A program made the position numbers and the translations under genes. The notes beneath the pieces are model-generated. The model was not told where the DNA came from, made no database searches, and saw only the letters and a list, made by a program, of their open reading frames with translations. A DNA stretch of 64,000 nt, taken from Umbilicaria muhlenbergii. Lineage: Eukaryota; Ascomycota; Lecanoromycetes; Umbilicariales; Umbilicariaceae. Within the stretch, counting starts at the first letter, position 1. The number at the start of each line of letters is the position of its first letter. Location: NCBI GenBank assembly GCA_000611775.1, contig KK106982.1:2152878-2216877 (forward strand), written 5' to 3'. Of the stretch, positions 10,545-20,974 are shown piece after piece.

Positions 10545-12239
10545 ATGCCTCGTCCCAAACGTTCAAAGGTTGCGCCTTCGGCTCCAATAGCACGCGTCCT
10601 GAAGCCCGTCACGACGTCCACACAAGAAACCCCCTCTCCGAGGTCGTCGGCACGCACGAACGGCAGTGATGATAGTGATGGTCTGGTTACAAGGAAGGGC
10701 GCGACTATTTCCAAGGGTGGGCTTGCGAAGCAGGAGTATACAATGAGCGGGGCCTTGGATCCGAAGGAACTTGGAGATGGGCGCGCAAGACCCCCAACAG
10801 GTCGGCAGAGAGCAGCGTTGTCTAAGATCGCGAGGGAGGCGGATAATGCAAGAGCCATTGAGGCGCTGAAGAAACGAAGAGATGCCGCTCTTGCCACTCA
10901 GGGAGGAGGCCAGATTCAGGTACCTTCGTCGCAACCAATAAAGCCTGCAGAGGACGCGAGACCGCCTACAAGAGGAAAGGATACACCAGCAATGTCAAGT
11001 GCTCAGGCATCGCTATCTGGACTCGGATTGCAAAAGCAAGGCACGCCGGCCATGGAGTCATCTGTGCTGGCGATTGCAAAGTTCAAAAGAAGGCCTCGGC
11101 AACCAAGCATACTCCAGCTGGTGCAGCAACAGGACAATCGCGTCGAAGAGCAGGACGATGACGAGGATTTGGACGATTTTCTACCGGATGACGAGTCTAC
11201 GCCTTTTCTGGTCTCCAAAACAAAGCCGCATATTCAAGACACGCCCACATCTTCGTCGTCTTCCTCCCAGCAATTACCAACACTTAACCACTCCCGGAAG
11301 CGTAAACTGACTCCGCCTGATATACAAGTCCCAAGGTCGCAGTCTGTGGTGGATCGTCCAACTACGCCAACAGTGCAAGATTTGGGCATTTTGAATACCT
11401 ACAGCATACCCGGCGACGAGCCCGAACTCCCGACTCGGCACCTCTGTCATGCTCCATCTCCTCAGCTTCACAGTGACACTCTGGCGTCTCCACAGAGTAG
11501 CAGCCCGTCTCGTGTAAGACCTCAACGAAAACGGTCTACGCGTAATAAACCTGCCGCCAAGGGTTTGCCACGAAGCCGCTCCAGTCGTAAGAATCCGGTC
11601 CGCAAACCGGTCGCCAATTCTACATCAGACCCCGAAGAGCCGCTTTCAGAAGCCTCAGAGATCCCATCTCCTGTACAGCCGTCACGGAAGCGCAGTGTCC
11701 CAGCTCCTAAGACCCTCTCCACTGCCACGTTACAGAACCTGCTGCCCCGTCGCCGGCACCGTCCCAAGCGCGCCGGCGAGTTTGATATCCCTAGCAGCGG
11801 CGACGAAGTGATTGACACTACAGGTCTCGGGGAGGACGAAGATGAATTGAGCCATGTTGCGATAGTGAAGAGGGTAGCTGTAAAGAAGAAGACGCCGGTG
11901 GGCAAGAAACGCGTCGCCAGTGCTACCGTAGCGAAGAAGAGAGTGCAAGCAACGGGTAAAGGTGCAACGAGAACCTATGCGAGGAAGGTGTCGGATAAGG
12001 AGAATGAGCCGGGGATAACTTCTGAAGGTGGAGAGGAAGGGGACAGTCTGGGACCGGTAGGAGACGAAGGTGAGACAGGGGATGCCGAAGCGGAGGCTGG
12101 AAGAGATGGTCCTGTGAGGAATGGTCCGAGTGGGAAGGAACTTCAGAAACTGGCGCAAAAGTTTCGGGAGGTAGACAAGTGGGCGTTGGAGTTTGAGGAG
12201 ATTACGGCCAGCAGTAGTAGTCCCAGGGATGGGAGGTGA
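10545..12239 (+). CDS. basic, disordered probable nuclear protein of unknown function
   Basis: Single-exon frame of 564 aa from the ATG at 10545 (MPRPKRSKVAPSAPIARV). An in-frame ATG nine bases upstream exists, but the MPRPKR start looks like a natural basic N-terminus. The protein is rich in Ser, Pro, Lys, Arg and Asp. Visible blocks are a short helical basic segment (ARAIEALKKRRDAAL, about residue 105), a block AIAKFKRRPRQPSILQLVQ (about 180), an acidic run EQDDDEDLDDFLPDDE just after it, and a C-terminal Lys/Arg-rich half with VAVKKKTPVGKKRV. The make-up suggests a chromatin- or DNA-associated protein. I do not recognise a domain; the FKRRPRQPS block plus acidic run looks like the conserved core to search with. 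Confidence 0.75.
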   Translation: MPRPKRSKVAPSAPIARVLKPVTTSTQETPSPRSSARTNGSDDSDGLVTRKGATISKGGLAKQEYTMSGALDPKELGDGRARPPTGRQRAALSKIAREADNARAIEALKKRRDAALATQGGGQIQVPSSQPIKPAEDARPPTRGKDTPAMSSAQASLSGLGLQKQGTPAMESSVLAIAKFKRRPRQPSILQLVQQQDNRVEEQDDDEDLDDFLPDDESTPFLVSKTKPHIQDTPTSSSSSSQQLPTLNHSRKRKLTPPDIQVPRSQSVVDRPTTPTVQDLGILNTYSIPGDEPELPTRHLCHAPSPQLHSDTLASPQSSSPSRVRPQRKRSTRNKPAAKGLPRSRSSRKNPVRKPVANSTSDPEEPLSEASEIPSPVQPSRKRSVPAPKTLSTATLQNLLPRRRHRPKRAGEFDIPSSGDEVIDTTGLGEDEDELSHVAIVKRVAVKKKTPVGKKRVASATVAKKRVQATGKGATRTYARKVSDKENEPGITSEGGEEGDSLGPVGDEGETGDAEAEAGRDGPVRNGPSGKELQKLAQKFREVDKWALEFEEITASSSSPRDGR

Positions 12240-12583
12240 CGGGAAAGTAGTCACTTGGGTCTGGCGGCAGCCTCAGATATCTGCACGGCGTACTCGGTGT
12301 TCAGGGGACCTGCCAGGGGAAGAGCGGCGTTGCGGGGATTCAAGGATTGGGTATGATCCTGCGCTGCGTTTGACGTGCTTGATATGGCTTTGGAGGGGAC
12401 TTGGTGTAAGCGTCGGTGTCTACGGCATATGCGTGTCATGATCATGAATACTAGCTATCTAGGCCATCCACAATGCGCTGTTCGGATATTTGCTTAATCG
12501 TGCCAGTCAGATGGCTAAATCTAGTAAAGAAGTCCAGCTCCGAGCAGCTCGCCAAATCTTCTTTGAAAAAATCAGTGACATAG
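12240..12583. other. convergent intergenic region
   Basis: Between the 3' ends of the disordered-protein gene (plus) and CBP3 (minus). Nothing but presumed 3' UTRs and polyadenylation sites is expected; no feature seen. Confidence 0.4.
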
Positions 12584-13699
12584 CTATACGGTCTCGTTTG
12601 CGGCCTCCCCCTTTGGTCTCAGCTCCTCGTCCTGTATCGGCTGATCCATCATCTTACTCCTCACCTTCACCCACGCCGCCTCCCCACCAGGGTCGCCAAA
12701 CGTCACGTCCCCACTGACTATATCCTCGTCCGCCGCCCCATCTAATCGATTCAAACACCTCCGCATATAGCTGACTACGGTACCCAGCTTCATCAAATCC
12801 ACCTCCTCATCCCCCTTGAACACGTTCCGCCACACCGCCGCCGCCAGCATCGCATCTCCCTTCATGATTCCCTCATCGTAGCCGGCGGTCAACCCCCGCC
12901 ATTGGACGAACAGGTCTTTCAGGTACTTGTTGCGGACCGCTCGCGCGTGCACGTTGTGCATCACCGTCATACGCTCTTCGGCGCTGTAGAAAAAGTGGTC
13001 TAGGAGGTGTTGGTGCCAGGCCGGAGCATGGGATGGCGGGAAACATCGGATGCGCACGGTGAGGAGATACATGTGGAGGAAGGTGATTTGCGCCCAGGTG
13101 TTGAAGGTCGGGGTCAGACCGAGCTCTGCGTGGTTGGTTGGGGTCAGCAATAGCTCATGGAACCTGGTGCATTGCACCGAAGTATACCTTCATACCACCA
13201 CCCTTTCCCTACACCCAAGTCTTCCCCATCCTTCGTCTTTGGAATCTCGACGCCTTTCTCACGCGACTGAGGGATCGAGTAATCGGCCTGTGCGGCGCAT
13301 TCCTTCACGAGGGATTCACAAGCACCGTAGGCGACGTAGGTCTCGGTGACTGCACTAGCTCTTTGTCGGACCGCCTTCGCAAGGTTGTAAGTTGGGCTGC
13401 TCTCTACCCTTGGTGGTGCTTTTTTGATGTTTGCAGGAGCATCTGGTTTCTTCTCGCGGAAGGAGCTAGGAGAGGGAGCTTTCGTCGGGGCCACTTGAGC
13501 TGCTGATGCTGATGAGCTTGTCGCAAACAGCTTGGAGACATTTGGTTGTAACACGGGTAGCGGTAATTGAGGAGACTGTTGGACTGTAAATGTTCTACTT
13601 CGAGTATTAAATACTTAGGAGCAGACATACCAGAACACTCGATCGCTGGCGTTGCCGCAGTACCCGCAGGCATGCGCTGCAATGGGTCCTGGACGTCAT
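12584..13699 (-). CDS. CBP3: ubiquinol-cytochrome c chaperone (CBP3/UQCC1 family)
   Basis: Mitochondrial assembly factor that with Cbp6 binds newly made cytochrome b and helps build respiratory complex III. Exons 13699-13631, 13575-13188 and 13125-12584 sum to 332 aa. The first exon codes for MTSRTHCSACLRVLRQRQ, an Arg-rich targeting sequence; using acceptor caacag at 13576 keeps the frame. The middle exon has a Ser/Pro/Lys linker, then the start of the chaperone domain (YVAYGACESLVKECA). The last has FNTWAQITFLHMYLLTVRIR, HHLLDHFFYSAEERM-like and LFVQWRGLTAGYDEG, all hallmarks of the CBP3 domain. The 62-nt intron 2 is a typical fungal intron and removes an apparent stop. Confidence 0.9.
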
Positions 13700-14081
13700 C
13701 CCCGCCTGTTGAGGCAGAATGTCAAGTATTGAAGCTGTTCGTACTCGAGCTGTTATATGCTTAAACGGTGACGTTCATGAAAGCCTTGGAGCAGTTAGCT
13801 TCACTTCTAAAGCGCGGTACGCGCTAGGCCGCGTCCACCCAACTTCTACAGAAGTCAAAGATGCTTTACAATAGGTGGCAACTACTTCAGCGATTGATTT
13901 TATTGAGGAACGATCGCCTGCGGTGGGAGGACTGACCGAACGTTTGAAGATTCTACAATCAACTTCAACAATGTATTGATCATGATCAAACGCCCCACGG
14001 GAGGCCTCTCAAGTATATTGGCAAGGAGGCCTAATGCATACGAGGCAAGCCACCAGGCTCTACTAAAACAACAGAGCCAGA
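13700..14081. other. intergenic, CBP3 promoter and TIP41 3' region
   Basis: Head-to-tail spacer of two minus-strand genes. No other feature seen. Confidence 0.4.
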
Positions 14082-15188
14082 TCATTGAGAGTTCGCTCGA
14101 ACCGACTTGTTTGCCATGAGCTCTAAGCACGGATCATATCCACATAGTGTCATAGCAGGATACAAGTCGAGATCCTGCTGCGCCAGATCGCCCTCCAACG
14201 CCTGCAAATGCAAAGAGATTAGGCTTGCTTCTAGCGGCTTAAGCCAGTTGCAATGCCGAATGTCACCTGATTACCAGTCTCTCAATTGATTTGTCCACAA
14301 CGGGTAGCAAATCAGAGAGCTTGTTGGGATCTCGCATCTGCGCTGGCACATCTTCCCGTGTCATTGCCAGCTTCTGCATCTGAAAGTCAGCAGCCTTTCA
14401 CCATGGCTATACCGGGAACTTATTATACCAGCCTAACAGCCTCGAATTCAGCCTCCTTCGCAACGTACTCACGAATGACTTCTCCAGTCCCGAAATCCAC
14501 ATATACTCGTGTATCTCGTATTCTGAACAGCACATTATCCAACCGCATAAAGAATCGGCATAGTAATAGCAATCGTGCTGGCATGACCCGAATCTTGCAC
14601 GACAGCATGGTAATGCCATTGTCCGCCAGTTCGTCCTCATACAAGACAAGCTCATCGAAGAAGAGTATTGGGTCCGGCCGCTTCAGAAGATCTAGAGGTA
14701 TGGGAGAAGCCGAAGGTTCGAAAGCTGGGCCATCCGAGCGTAGACTACCCTTGTAATCAGTGCTATAGGACCAGTCGAATGGCTTGACGACCTCTGTGAT
14801 GCCCTCGTGCGTCTTCTCTCTGACATTCTTCAGTGGTGTGATCCACGTTCAGCTTCGAGACAGTAGCGCACCTTGAGCTCTGCCACTTTCTTGAGTGCGC
14901 CACTTGTAGCATGGAGGCTCCCGTCTTGTCAACCCGGTCAAGCGCATCGAAGGCCTTGAAAGTAATTCCCCATCCGCTGGCAGGATGCTCAATTGAAACG
15001 GCGTTATCACCGAATATCATCTCCGGAGGTGTGATGCCCAGCTGTGCTGTCATGTGCTCGATCGGTTCGGCTTTCAATATGGGTCGCTTGCGCGTGGTGA
15101 TCTTGAAGCCGCGTTGAGTGATGCAATCTCCTGTGTCGGCAGACGATGGGTAATGCGCATTAGGACTACCGTTGAGGTGTCCCGCCAT
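14082..15188 (-). CDS. TIP41: TIP41-like regulator of PP2A / TOR signalling
   Basis: TIP41 family proteins bind Tap42/alpha4 and the PP2A catalytic subunit and act in TOR nutrient signalling. Exons 15188-14872, 14819-14429, 14379-14275 and 14201-14082 sum to 310 aa. Family blocks: RGFKITTRKRPILKAEPIEH and LGITPPEMIFGDN near the N-terminus, KPFDWSYSTDYKG after intron 1, then FFDELVLYEDELADNG and RFFMRLDNVLFRIRDTRVY, the diagnostic core. The C-terminal exons code for a Met/Asp-rich helix (AMTREDVPAQMRDPNKLSD) and a tail ending NKSVRANSQ. The start ATG is 325 bp from the divergent Aurora kinase gene. Confidence 0.93.
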
Positions 15189-15513
15189 ATTGCCAACGCA
15201 CTATATCTTCATCCCTTCATGCGCAATTCTTGACGAGGATGTCGGCCGTGGGAGGAATCAAAGCGATCTTCGAAAAGCTGCGCCAGGTAAAGTACTCCGT
15301 AGCGATGGAAGCATGGGAAGGACCCGCTAAGGCTGCGCTCAATCGTGGTTGCCCCGCCAGCCGCGCTTGTTGACCCTTTCCGTGTCGAGCTTCTACGCCA
15401 CGAACGTTCCCTTTCAACAACCATCAAATACAGCAGGAAGACGGCAACACTCAGGGTACCCAGGCCTTCAGCTTGCACCAGAGCATCGCTGAAATAGTGA
15501 TTCCGCGGCAATC
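15189..15513. promoter_or_regulatory. shared divergent promoter TIP41 / Aurora kinase
   Basis: 325 bp between the two start codons; it must hold both promoters. Short open frames here have no family signal. No specific site could be assigned by eye. Confidence 0.5.
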
Positions 15514-16898
15514 ATGGCTGTCAGGATGATCGAGTCTCACTTCGAGCGCATGTCCATGAACGATGAGAATGAGCCGACCAACGCTGGCAAGCTATACCAA
15601 AAGCCAAAGGTAATGGTCTTCCTACTGTCGACACATGGCTGTGCTCAATTGCTATAGGGGCCACTCTCCACTGCAATGTCCATCTCTGGTCTCGGCTCAA
15701 CGACACAACTAGCATCCAATCCGAACCGATCAAACCTCCTAAAATTTGCCCTGCAGAACACGAACGAATCCAAGACAAACGGCGCAACCGTCACAACTGT
15801 GACCGTCCCATCGCAAGCGGCACAATGGCGTGGATCGAACATGCCACCTCCAGCGGCCTCTCCACCCCGCAAACACGCCAGCGTATCTTCCGCGGCACGC
15901 AAATCCGACGAGACCACCGTACAGCGACTGTCGAACCCTCCCCTATACGAACAGCCGCAGCCTAAGAAAATAGACCTAAACATGTTTGAAATTGGGAAGC
16001 CTTTGGGCAAGGGCAAGTTCGGCCGAGTGTACCTCGCAAGAGAAAGGAGTACTGGCTTCGTATGTGCCTTGAAAGTACTACACAAGAGCGAGCTGCAACA
16101 AGGCAAGGTCGAAAAGCAAGTACGGCGAGAAATTGAAATACAGAGCAACCTCCGCCATCCGAATATTCTCCGCCTATACGGCCATTTCCATGACACTAAA
16201 CGGATCTTCCTAATTCTCGAGTTCGCTGGCAAAGGAGAGCTATACAAGCATCTTCGTCGAGAGAACAAGTTTCCGGAATGGAAAGCTGCCCAATACATCG
16301 CCCAAATGGCGGCCGCGCTCAAGTACCTTCACAAGAAGCATGTGATGCATCGAGATATCAAGCCGGAAAACATTCTGGTCGGGATCCATGGCGAGATCAA
16401 GATCTCGGATTTCGGTTGGAGTGTGCATGCGCCGAACAACCGAAGGAATACAATGTGCGGTACACTAGACTATCTTCCGCCAGAGATGATCAAACCTGGG
16501 GACAAAGACAACTTCTATAGCGAGAAGATAGACCTATGGTCATTAGGAGTGTTGACGTACGAGTTCTTGGTGGGGGAGGCACCGTTCGAGGACACGCCGG
16601 TCATGACCCAGAGGAGGATTGCAAGGGGGGAGATGACAGTGCCGAATTTCGTGAGCCCAGAAGCAAAGAATCTGATCCAGAGAGTAAGCTCACCCGCATG
16701 GCGCATAGTTTTGTTCAAGCTGACGTATGCCTGTAGCTCCTCGTCCTTGATCCGGAGAAACGCATCCCGTTAGAAGAGGTTCAGCAACACCCCTGGATCA
16801 TTAAACACTGCGTCAAGGGAGAGCGAGCGACGATGAGGATTTCAGGCGGCAAAGAGGCTAAGGCTGGTCAACCAGCACAGCCAGTACAGTCTTCATGA
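15514..16898 (+). CDS. IPL1: Aurora kinase, chromosomal passenger complex
   Basis: Mitotic Ser/Thr kinase that corrects kinetochore attachment with INCENP/Sli15. Exons 15514-15609, 15658-16683 and 16737-16898 sum to 427 aa. Residues 1 to about 140 are a Ser/Asn-rich N-terminus. The kinase domain has [22 protein letters not shown] lysine, [43 protein letters not shown] and the activation loop [18 protein letters not shown], in which the RR-x-T of Auroras is intact (T in RNTMCGT is the expected activating site). The C-terminus has [21 protein letters not shown]. The GWSVHAP and [13 protein letters not shown] motifs separate Auroras from other AGC-like kinases. Confidence 0.96.
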
Positions 16899-17150
16899 TG
16901 TTGCTTCCGGACGGGCTCTTGTGGAGAAATTTCGTATTTCGCCACTCATTTCCTTCATCTGAACAGGGAATAGGCTTGGGTGTCTGCGGATGGGTATCTA
17001 AATATGACTGCATGAAGGGTGGAGTTGGGGTTTCCTCGCCGGACGCCGGCCGCTGATGCACTGTCGCTCTATTATACAACCGTTAAACCCATGAATCCAT
17101 CCCTTGGTGGTATCAGTGAAATCTGCTGCTTGCCGTGCTGGCTCCCACAA

Positions 17151-17983
17151 TCATCGATATATCTCATCAAAAGGTCTCGTATCTGCAAAACAGCTCTCCC
17201 AAACCTCGTTCACCACCTTAGCAGCCTGCACGTCGTCCTTGCAGCTGGGCCTGCCGGCCACTGAAAGAGCCGCTCGCCGCCTCACACATTCCTGATGTTG
17301 CTGCGTAAGCTTCAATTGTCCTCTTGTAAAGAACTCTCGGCTCCATCTGCATTCACCGCTGAGGGACGAGGCTCGAATCTCGGTGCACGCGGCATGTCTC
17401 AGGTCGTCGCGCCAGTTCAGCTTGAAACGTAGATGATCATAGGCATGTACCATCTCTGCCATTGTGTCAGCGTACATACTGCGACTGACCAACGGGTACA
17501 TCGGCGACATACCATGAGCCATGGTATCCTCGAGATGGCCTCGATTGCGCAGCTCATTCGCACATATTTGTATCCCATATTCCGGATCGAACCCTCCTGT
17601 TTGACGTGTCACGCATCTTCTGCACCGGACATTGCCGCTATGGATGTCGCCGCCAAGCTGGTTGATGTTTTCTCTCATGAAGCGGATGATAGGACCTACG
17701 ATAGAAAAGTTATTAACAACGGCACAGAAAGTCAAGGCGCTCAGGGATATGCGCTTGGCTACATACTGTATTGGAGAAGATAGTCTCTCTGTTTCTCGCA
17801 CCGCTTGCAGTCGGCCTCTTCCATGCGATCGTCGCGCGCTATTCGGTATTGCTCCTTGCCCTCGGCGGTCATTTTGCCTGTGAGGAGCGAGAACACATTT
17901 CGCCATCTCGTATAGCTGTCGTCGCCGGGTATGAAGCCGGTTTCTTTAGCCTCTGGCGATCTCGACGTTTCTGCGTCTGCCAT
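17151..17983 (-). CDS. ATP23: mitochondrial inner membrane metalloprotease ATP23
   Basis: Intermembrane-space protease and chaperone that processes Atp6 and helps assemble the F0 part of ATP synthase. Exons 17983-17767, 17695-17513 and 17455-17151 sum to 234 aa. Cys-rich blocks [16 protein letters not shown] and [20 protein letters not shown] fit the disulphide-bonded family. The zinc motif H-E-M-V-H forms only after splicing: exon 2 ends LEDTMAH plus one base, exon 3 begins with the remaining codon for E then [32 protein letters not shown] follows. No presequence is visible, as expected for a Mia40-dependent import substrate. Confidence 0.95.
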
Positions 17984-18848
17984 TTGCAGTTCGAGAATGC
18001 TGGAACAGAAAGTACGGAGCCCTGCGTGCCCTGAGCCTTCACGTGCACTGGGTAGAGCCGAAACGGAAACACGCCGGGTTCAACGGGTCCTCGCGAGACG
18101 AAACCCTTCCCCCACCACCTACCCACTCATTAGCGGTATTCAAAACATCGTAGATTTACAACGTTGTACAACACAAACGCTTCATTGCTCCCGTTTCATC
18201 TGCAATTTCGCAGTCAACTCAGCAGTAATGGAATGTTGACGACGTCTTCACGGGCTTAGTGTTCGGAGCAAGCGCAGTGAGCAGTTGAGTGGCTGTGGTT
18301 AGATATCAGTTCATTCGAGGGACCAGGGTTCGACTACAAGTCCTAATGTACGTTGCAAACCGCATCGGAGGCTCAGCCACAAGATCACACAAGGCTGCAT
18401 GTGGAATGCCCAGTGCTGTCAAATAGAATTCATTCCGCTCCCCAGCCTGAGCACGCCGATCACATGCATACATCGTTGGTTTCTGTGAGGCATGCGTAGC
18501 CAATTGAAAGTTCATGAAAGTAGGCGTTGCTCTCCCATGATTTGATACCTACAGCAGACATATTCAAAGCAAGCATGCACGGATGAAACTGTCCTTGATG
18601 GCCAACTCTCGAGGAAGAGAGAACAAGAGATATCTACGACTGGCATCGTTGAGAATGTTCACTGTGAAACCCGGTGGAGATGGAGCCGAGAAAGGATAAA
18701 GTAGATAATCCGGGGAAATCAGCACTCACCGCCCTTATATTGGATAGTCACGTCTTGCGCAACGCCAACCGAGCGCATTACACCATCTGTGCAATACCCT
18801 TGATCTCCTGCCTAGAGTTCAAGGGCTCCCGGGGTTCGGAGGTTCAGC
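17984..18848. other. divergent intergenic region ATP23 / PRO1
   Basis: 865 bp between two divergent starts. Short open frames only; no recognisable gene. Holds both promoters. Confidence 0.4.
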
Positions 18849-20497
18849 ATGAAGGGTCGCCGACATCTCACTATCGTCATCAAGCTGGGTGGGTGAGCAT
18901 AACCTCGAATGCTTTGAAAGATTGGCGGCTCACATCTCTATCTATTTGCAGGGACCAGCTCGATCGTCGACGAGAAATCTCATGAGCCCCTCTTATTCAT
19001 CCTGAAACTCATCGTTGACACCGCTGTCAAACTCCACGAGGATGGGCACCGCGTCATTATTGTCTCTTCGGGAGCGATTGGGGTGGGCTTGCGGAGAATG
19101 GGCATTGAGAAGAGACCGAAATATCTACCACAAGTCCAGGTATAACCCTTGCTCAAAGCACGTCTTTACGCCTCCGCCTGTTAACAGGACCAACAGGCCT
19201 TAGCAGCAGTGGGACAATGTCGACTCATGAGCCTTTGGGATCTCCTCTTTGAAGATCGCAGACAGCCGGTTGCACAAATATTACTTACAAGGAACGACAT
19301 AGCTGATGTGAGCTGCGCAAGGCAGTAGCAGGCTGAAGGCAGAGTCAGGCTAACCCAAGGTGTAGCGAACGCAATATCTTAATGCGCAGAATACATTTGT
19401 GGAACTCCTGAACATGGGAGTGATACCCATCGTCAATGAGAATGACACACTCGCAGTCTCCGTATGCCTCCCATCACTCACTATTCTCTAAAGCAAGTTC
19501 ACTAAACATGAGACTCCAGGAAATCAAATTCGGCGACAACGACACTCTTTCCGCCATTACCGCGGCCATGGTCCAAGCTGATTATCTTTTCTTAATGACC
19601 GACGTTGATTGCCTCTACGACAAGAACCCACGAACCCATCCTGATGCCCTGGCCATCGAAGTCGTCGAAGACATCTCGTCCCTTGCCGCCGACGTTTCAA
19701 CAGCCGGCTCCAGCCTCGGTACCGGCGGCATGTCCACCAAAATCGTTGCGGCTCGTCTTGCAACGTCTGCAGGCGTCACAACAGTGATAACCCGCTCTTC
19801 CAATCCTGGTAATATAGTCAATATTATCAACTATGTGCAAGCGTCCAAGCAGAGCCAACAGGAAGCCCCCTCGCTACCCTCCACGCCTGCAACGGAAGAA
19901 GTAGCCCTGTCACGCTCCACAGCCTCGCTCGATCTCGATGGCCTCCTTATGAAGCCGCCACTGCATACCCGCTTCTTGCCCGACTTGCACCCTATCCGCG
20001 ACCGCCATTTCTGGCTTCTCCATGGTCTCGCACCTCATGGCATCGTTTACATTGACGAAGGCGCACACCGTGCCCTTGCTGACAAGGCGGGCCTTCTCCC
20101 GGTTGGTGTCGTTGACGTTGAAGGCCAGTTCTTCCAACAAGAAGCTGTGCGGATAGTGGTCGTGAAACGACTACCGCATCGGGCATCAATATCAAGGATA
20201 TCGTCTGAAAGCCCATCGACAGTCACTGCCAATGGCTTAACACCGAACGGGAGCAGCAGCAGCGGCGCCTACGAGAAGGTCAACCCTGCACCGTTTGAGG
20301 TGGGAAGGGCTGTAGTAAACTACTCGGCAGCCGAGATTGCGCGGATCAAAGGCCTCCAGAGTACTGAGATTCAAGGGGTCTTGGGTTATGCCGACTCAGA
20401 ATATGTGGCGTTTAGGGAAAATATTAGTCTGTTGAAAGCCGGAAATTCGAGTCGGCCTGTCACGCCCCGTCCTGCAGAAAATCCGGCGTCACAGTGA
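18849..20497 (+). CDS. PRO1: glutamate 5-kinase with PUA domain
   Basis: First step of proline synthesis: ATP-dependent phosphorylation of glutamate. Exons 18849-18888, 18952-19139, 19197-19307, 19366-19461 and 19520-20497 sum to 470 aa. The amino-acid kinase fold shows [102 protein letters not shown] and [15 protein letters not shown]. The C-terminal PUA domain (about residues 310-400) reads [21 protein letters not shown] and [12 protein letters not shown] low-complexity Ser/Asn linker about residue 385 ([14 protein letters not shown]) lies within the C-terminal part. The first exon is only 13 codons. Confidence 0.95.
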
Positions 20498-20974
20498 CCT
20501 GTCTGTGTTTAGCTCAGGTACTTGAGACGGACAGCAGCTGCTGGCAGGGAGACAGCATACGGGTCGGGTGGATGCGTAGCTGTTCGGCCACCATGTTGAA
20601 GCGTGTATGATCGTTCTAGGACAGTGAAATCTGCCTCCGGACGCCCAGGTCCAAGATCAAGCTAGATGGCAGTTTTTGTTGTGGCCTCACGCTAGGTGGT
20701 TCGGAATATCTACAAGGCGGATGGAATGGTGCCGAGGGTTTCCTCGATCACAACGACAAACTAACCCTGAAGGCTTCCTTGCTTTAGGGTGATTGAGATT
20801 CAGGCTCTGACTTGCACCTTGACAGGAGGACGTGATCGTTAATGTGCTGGTGCTCCTGCAGCATCACTGTAATATAAAATATAAACAACCACAACCAGAG
20901 AATAGGGTAATCAAACTCGTCATCAATTTATCATTACTGAGCGATCTTCTATCAACAAGAGCTACGGAGCTCGA
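20498..20974. other. convergent intergenic region PRO1 / LTA4H
   Basis: 3' ends of two converging genes. AT-rich around 20860-20940. Nothing else seen. Confidence 0.4.

Noticed and set aside
15645-16322. 225-aa minus-strand open frame
   Set aside because: Antisense of the Aurora kinase coding region; Ser/Arg/Leu/Cys-rich, no motif.
18270-18350. tRNA-like GGGTTCGACT with D-arm-like GTGGTTAGA
   Set aside because: T-stem halves do not pair and no acceptor stem can be formed.
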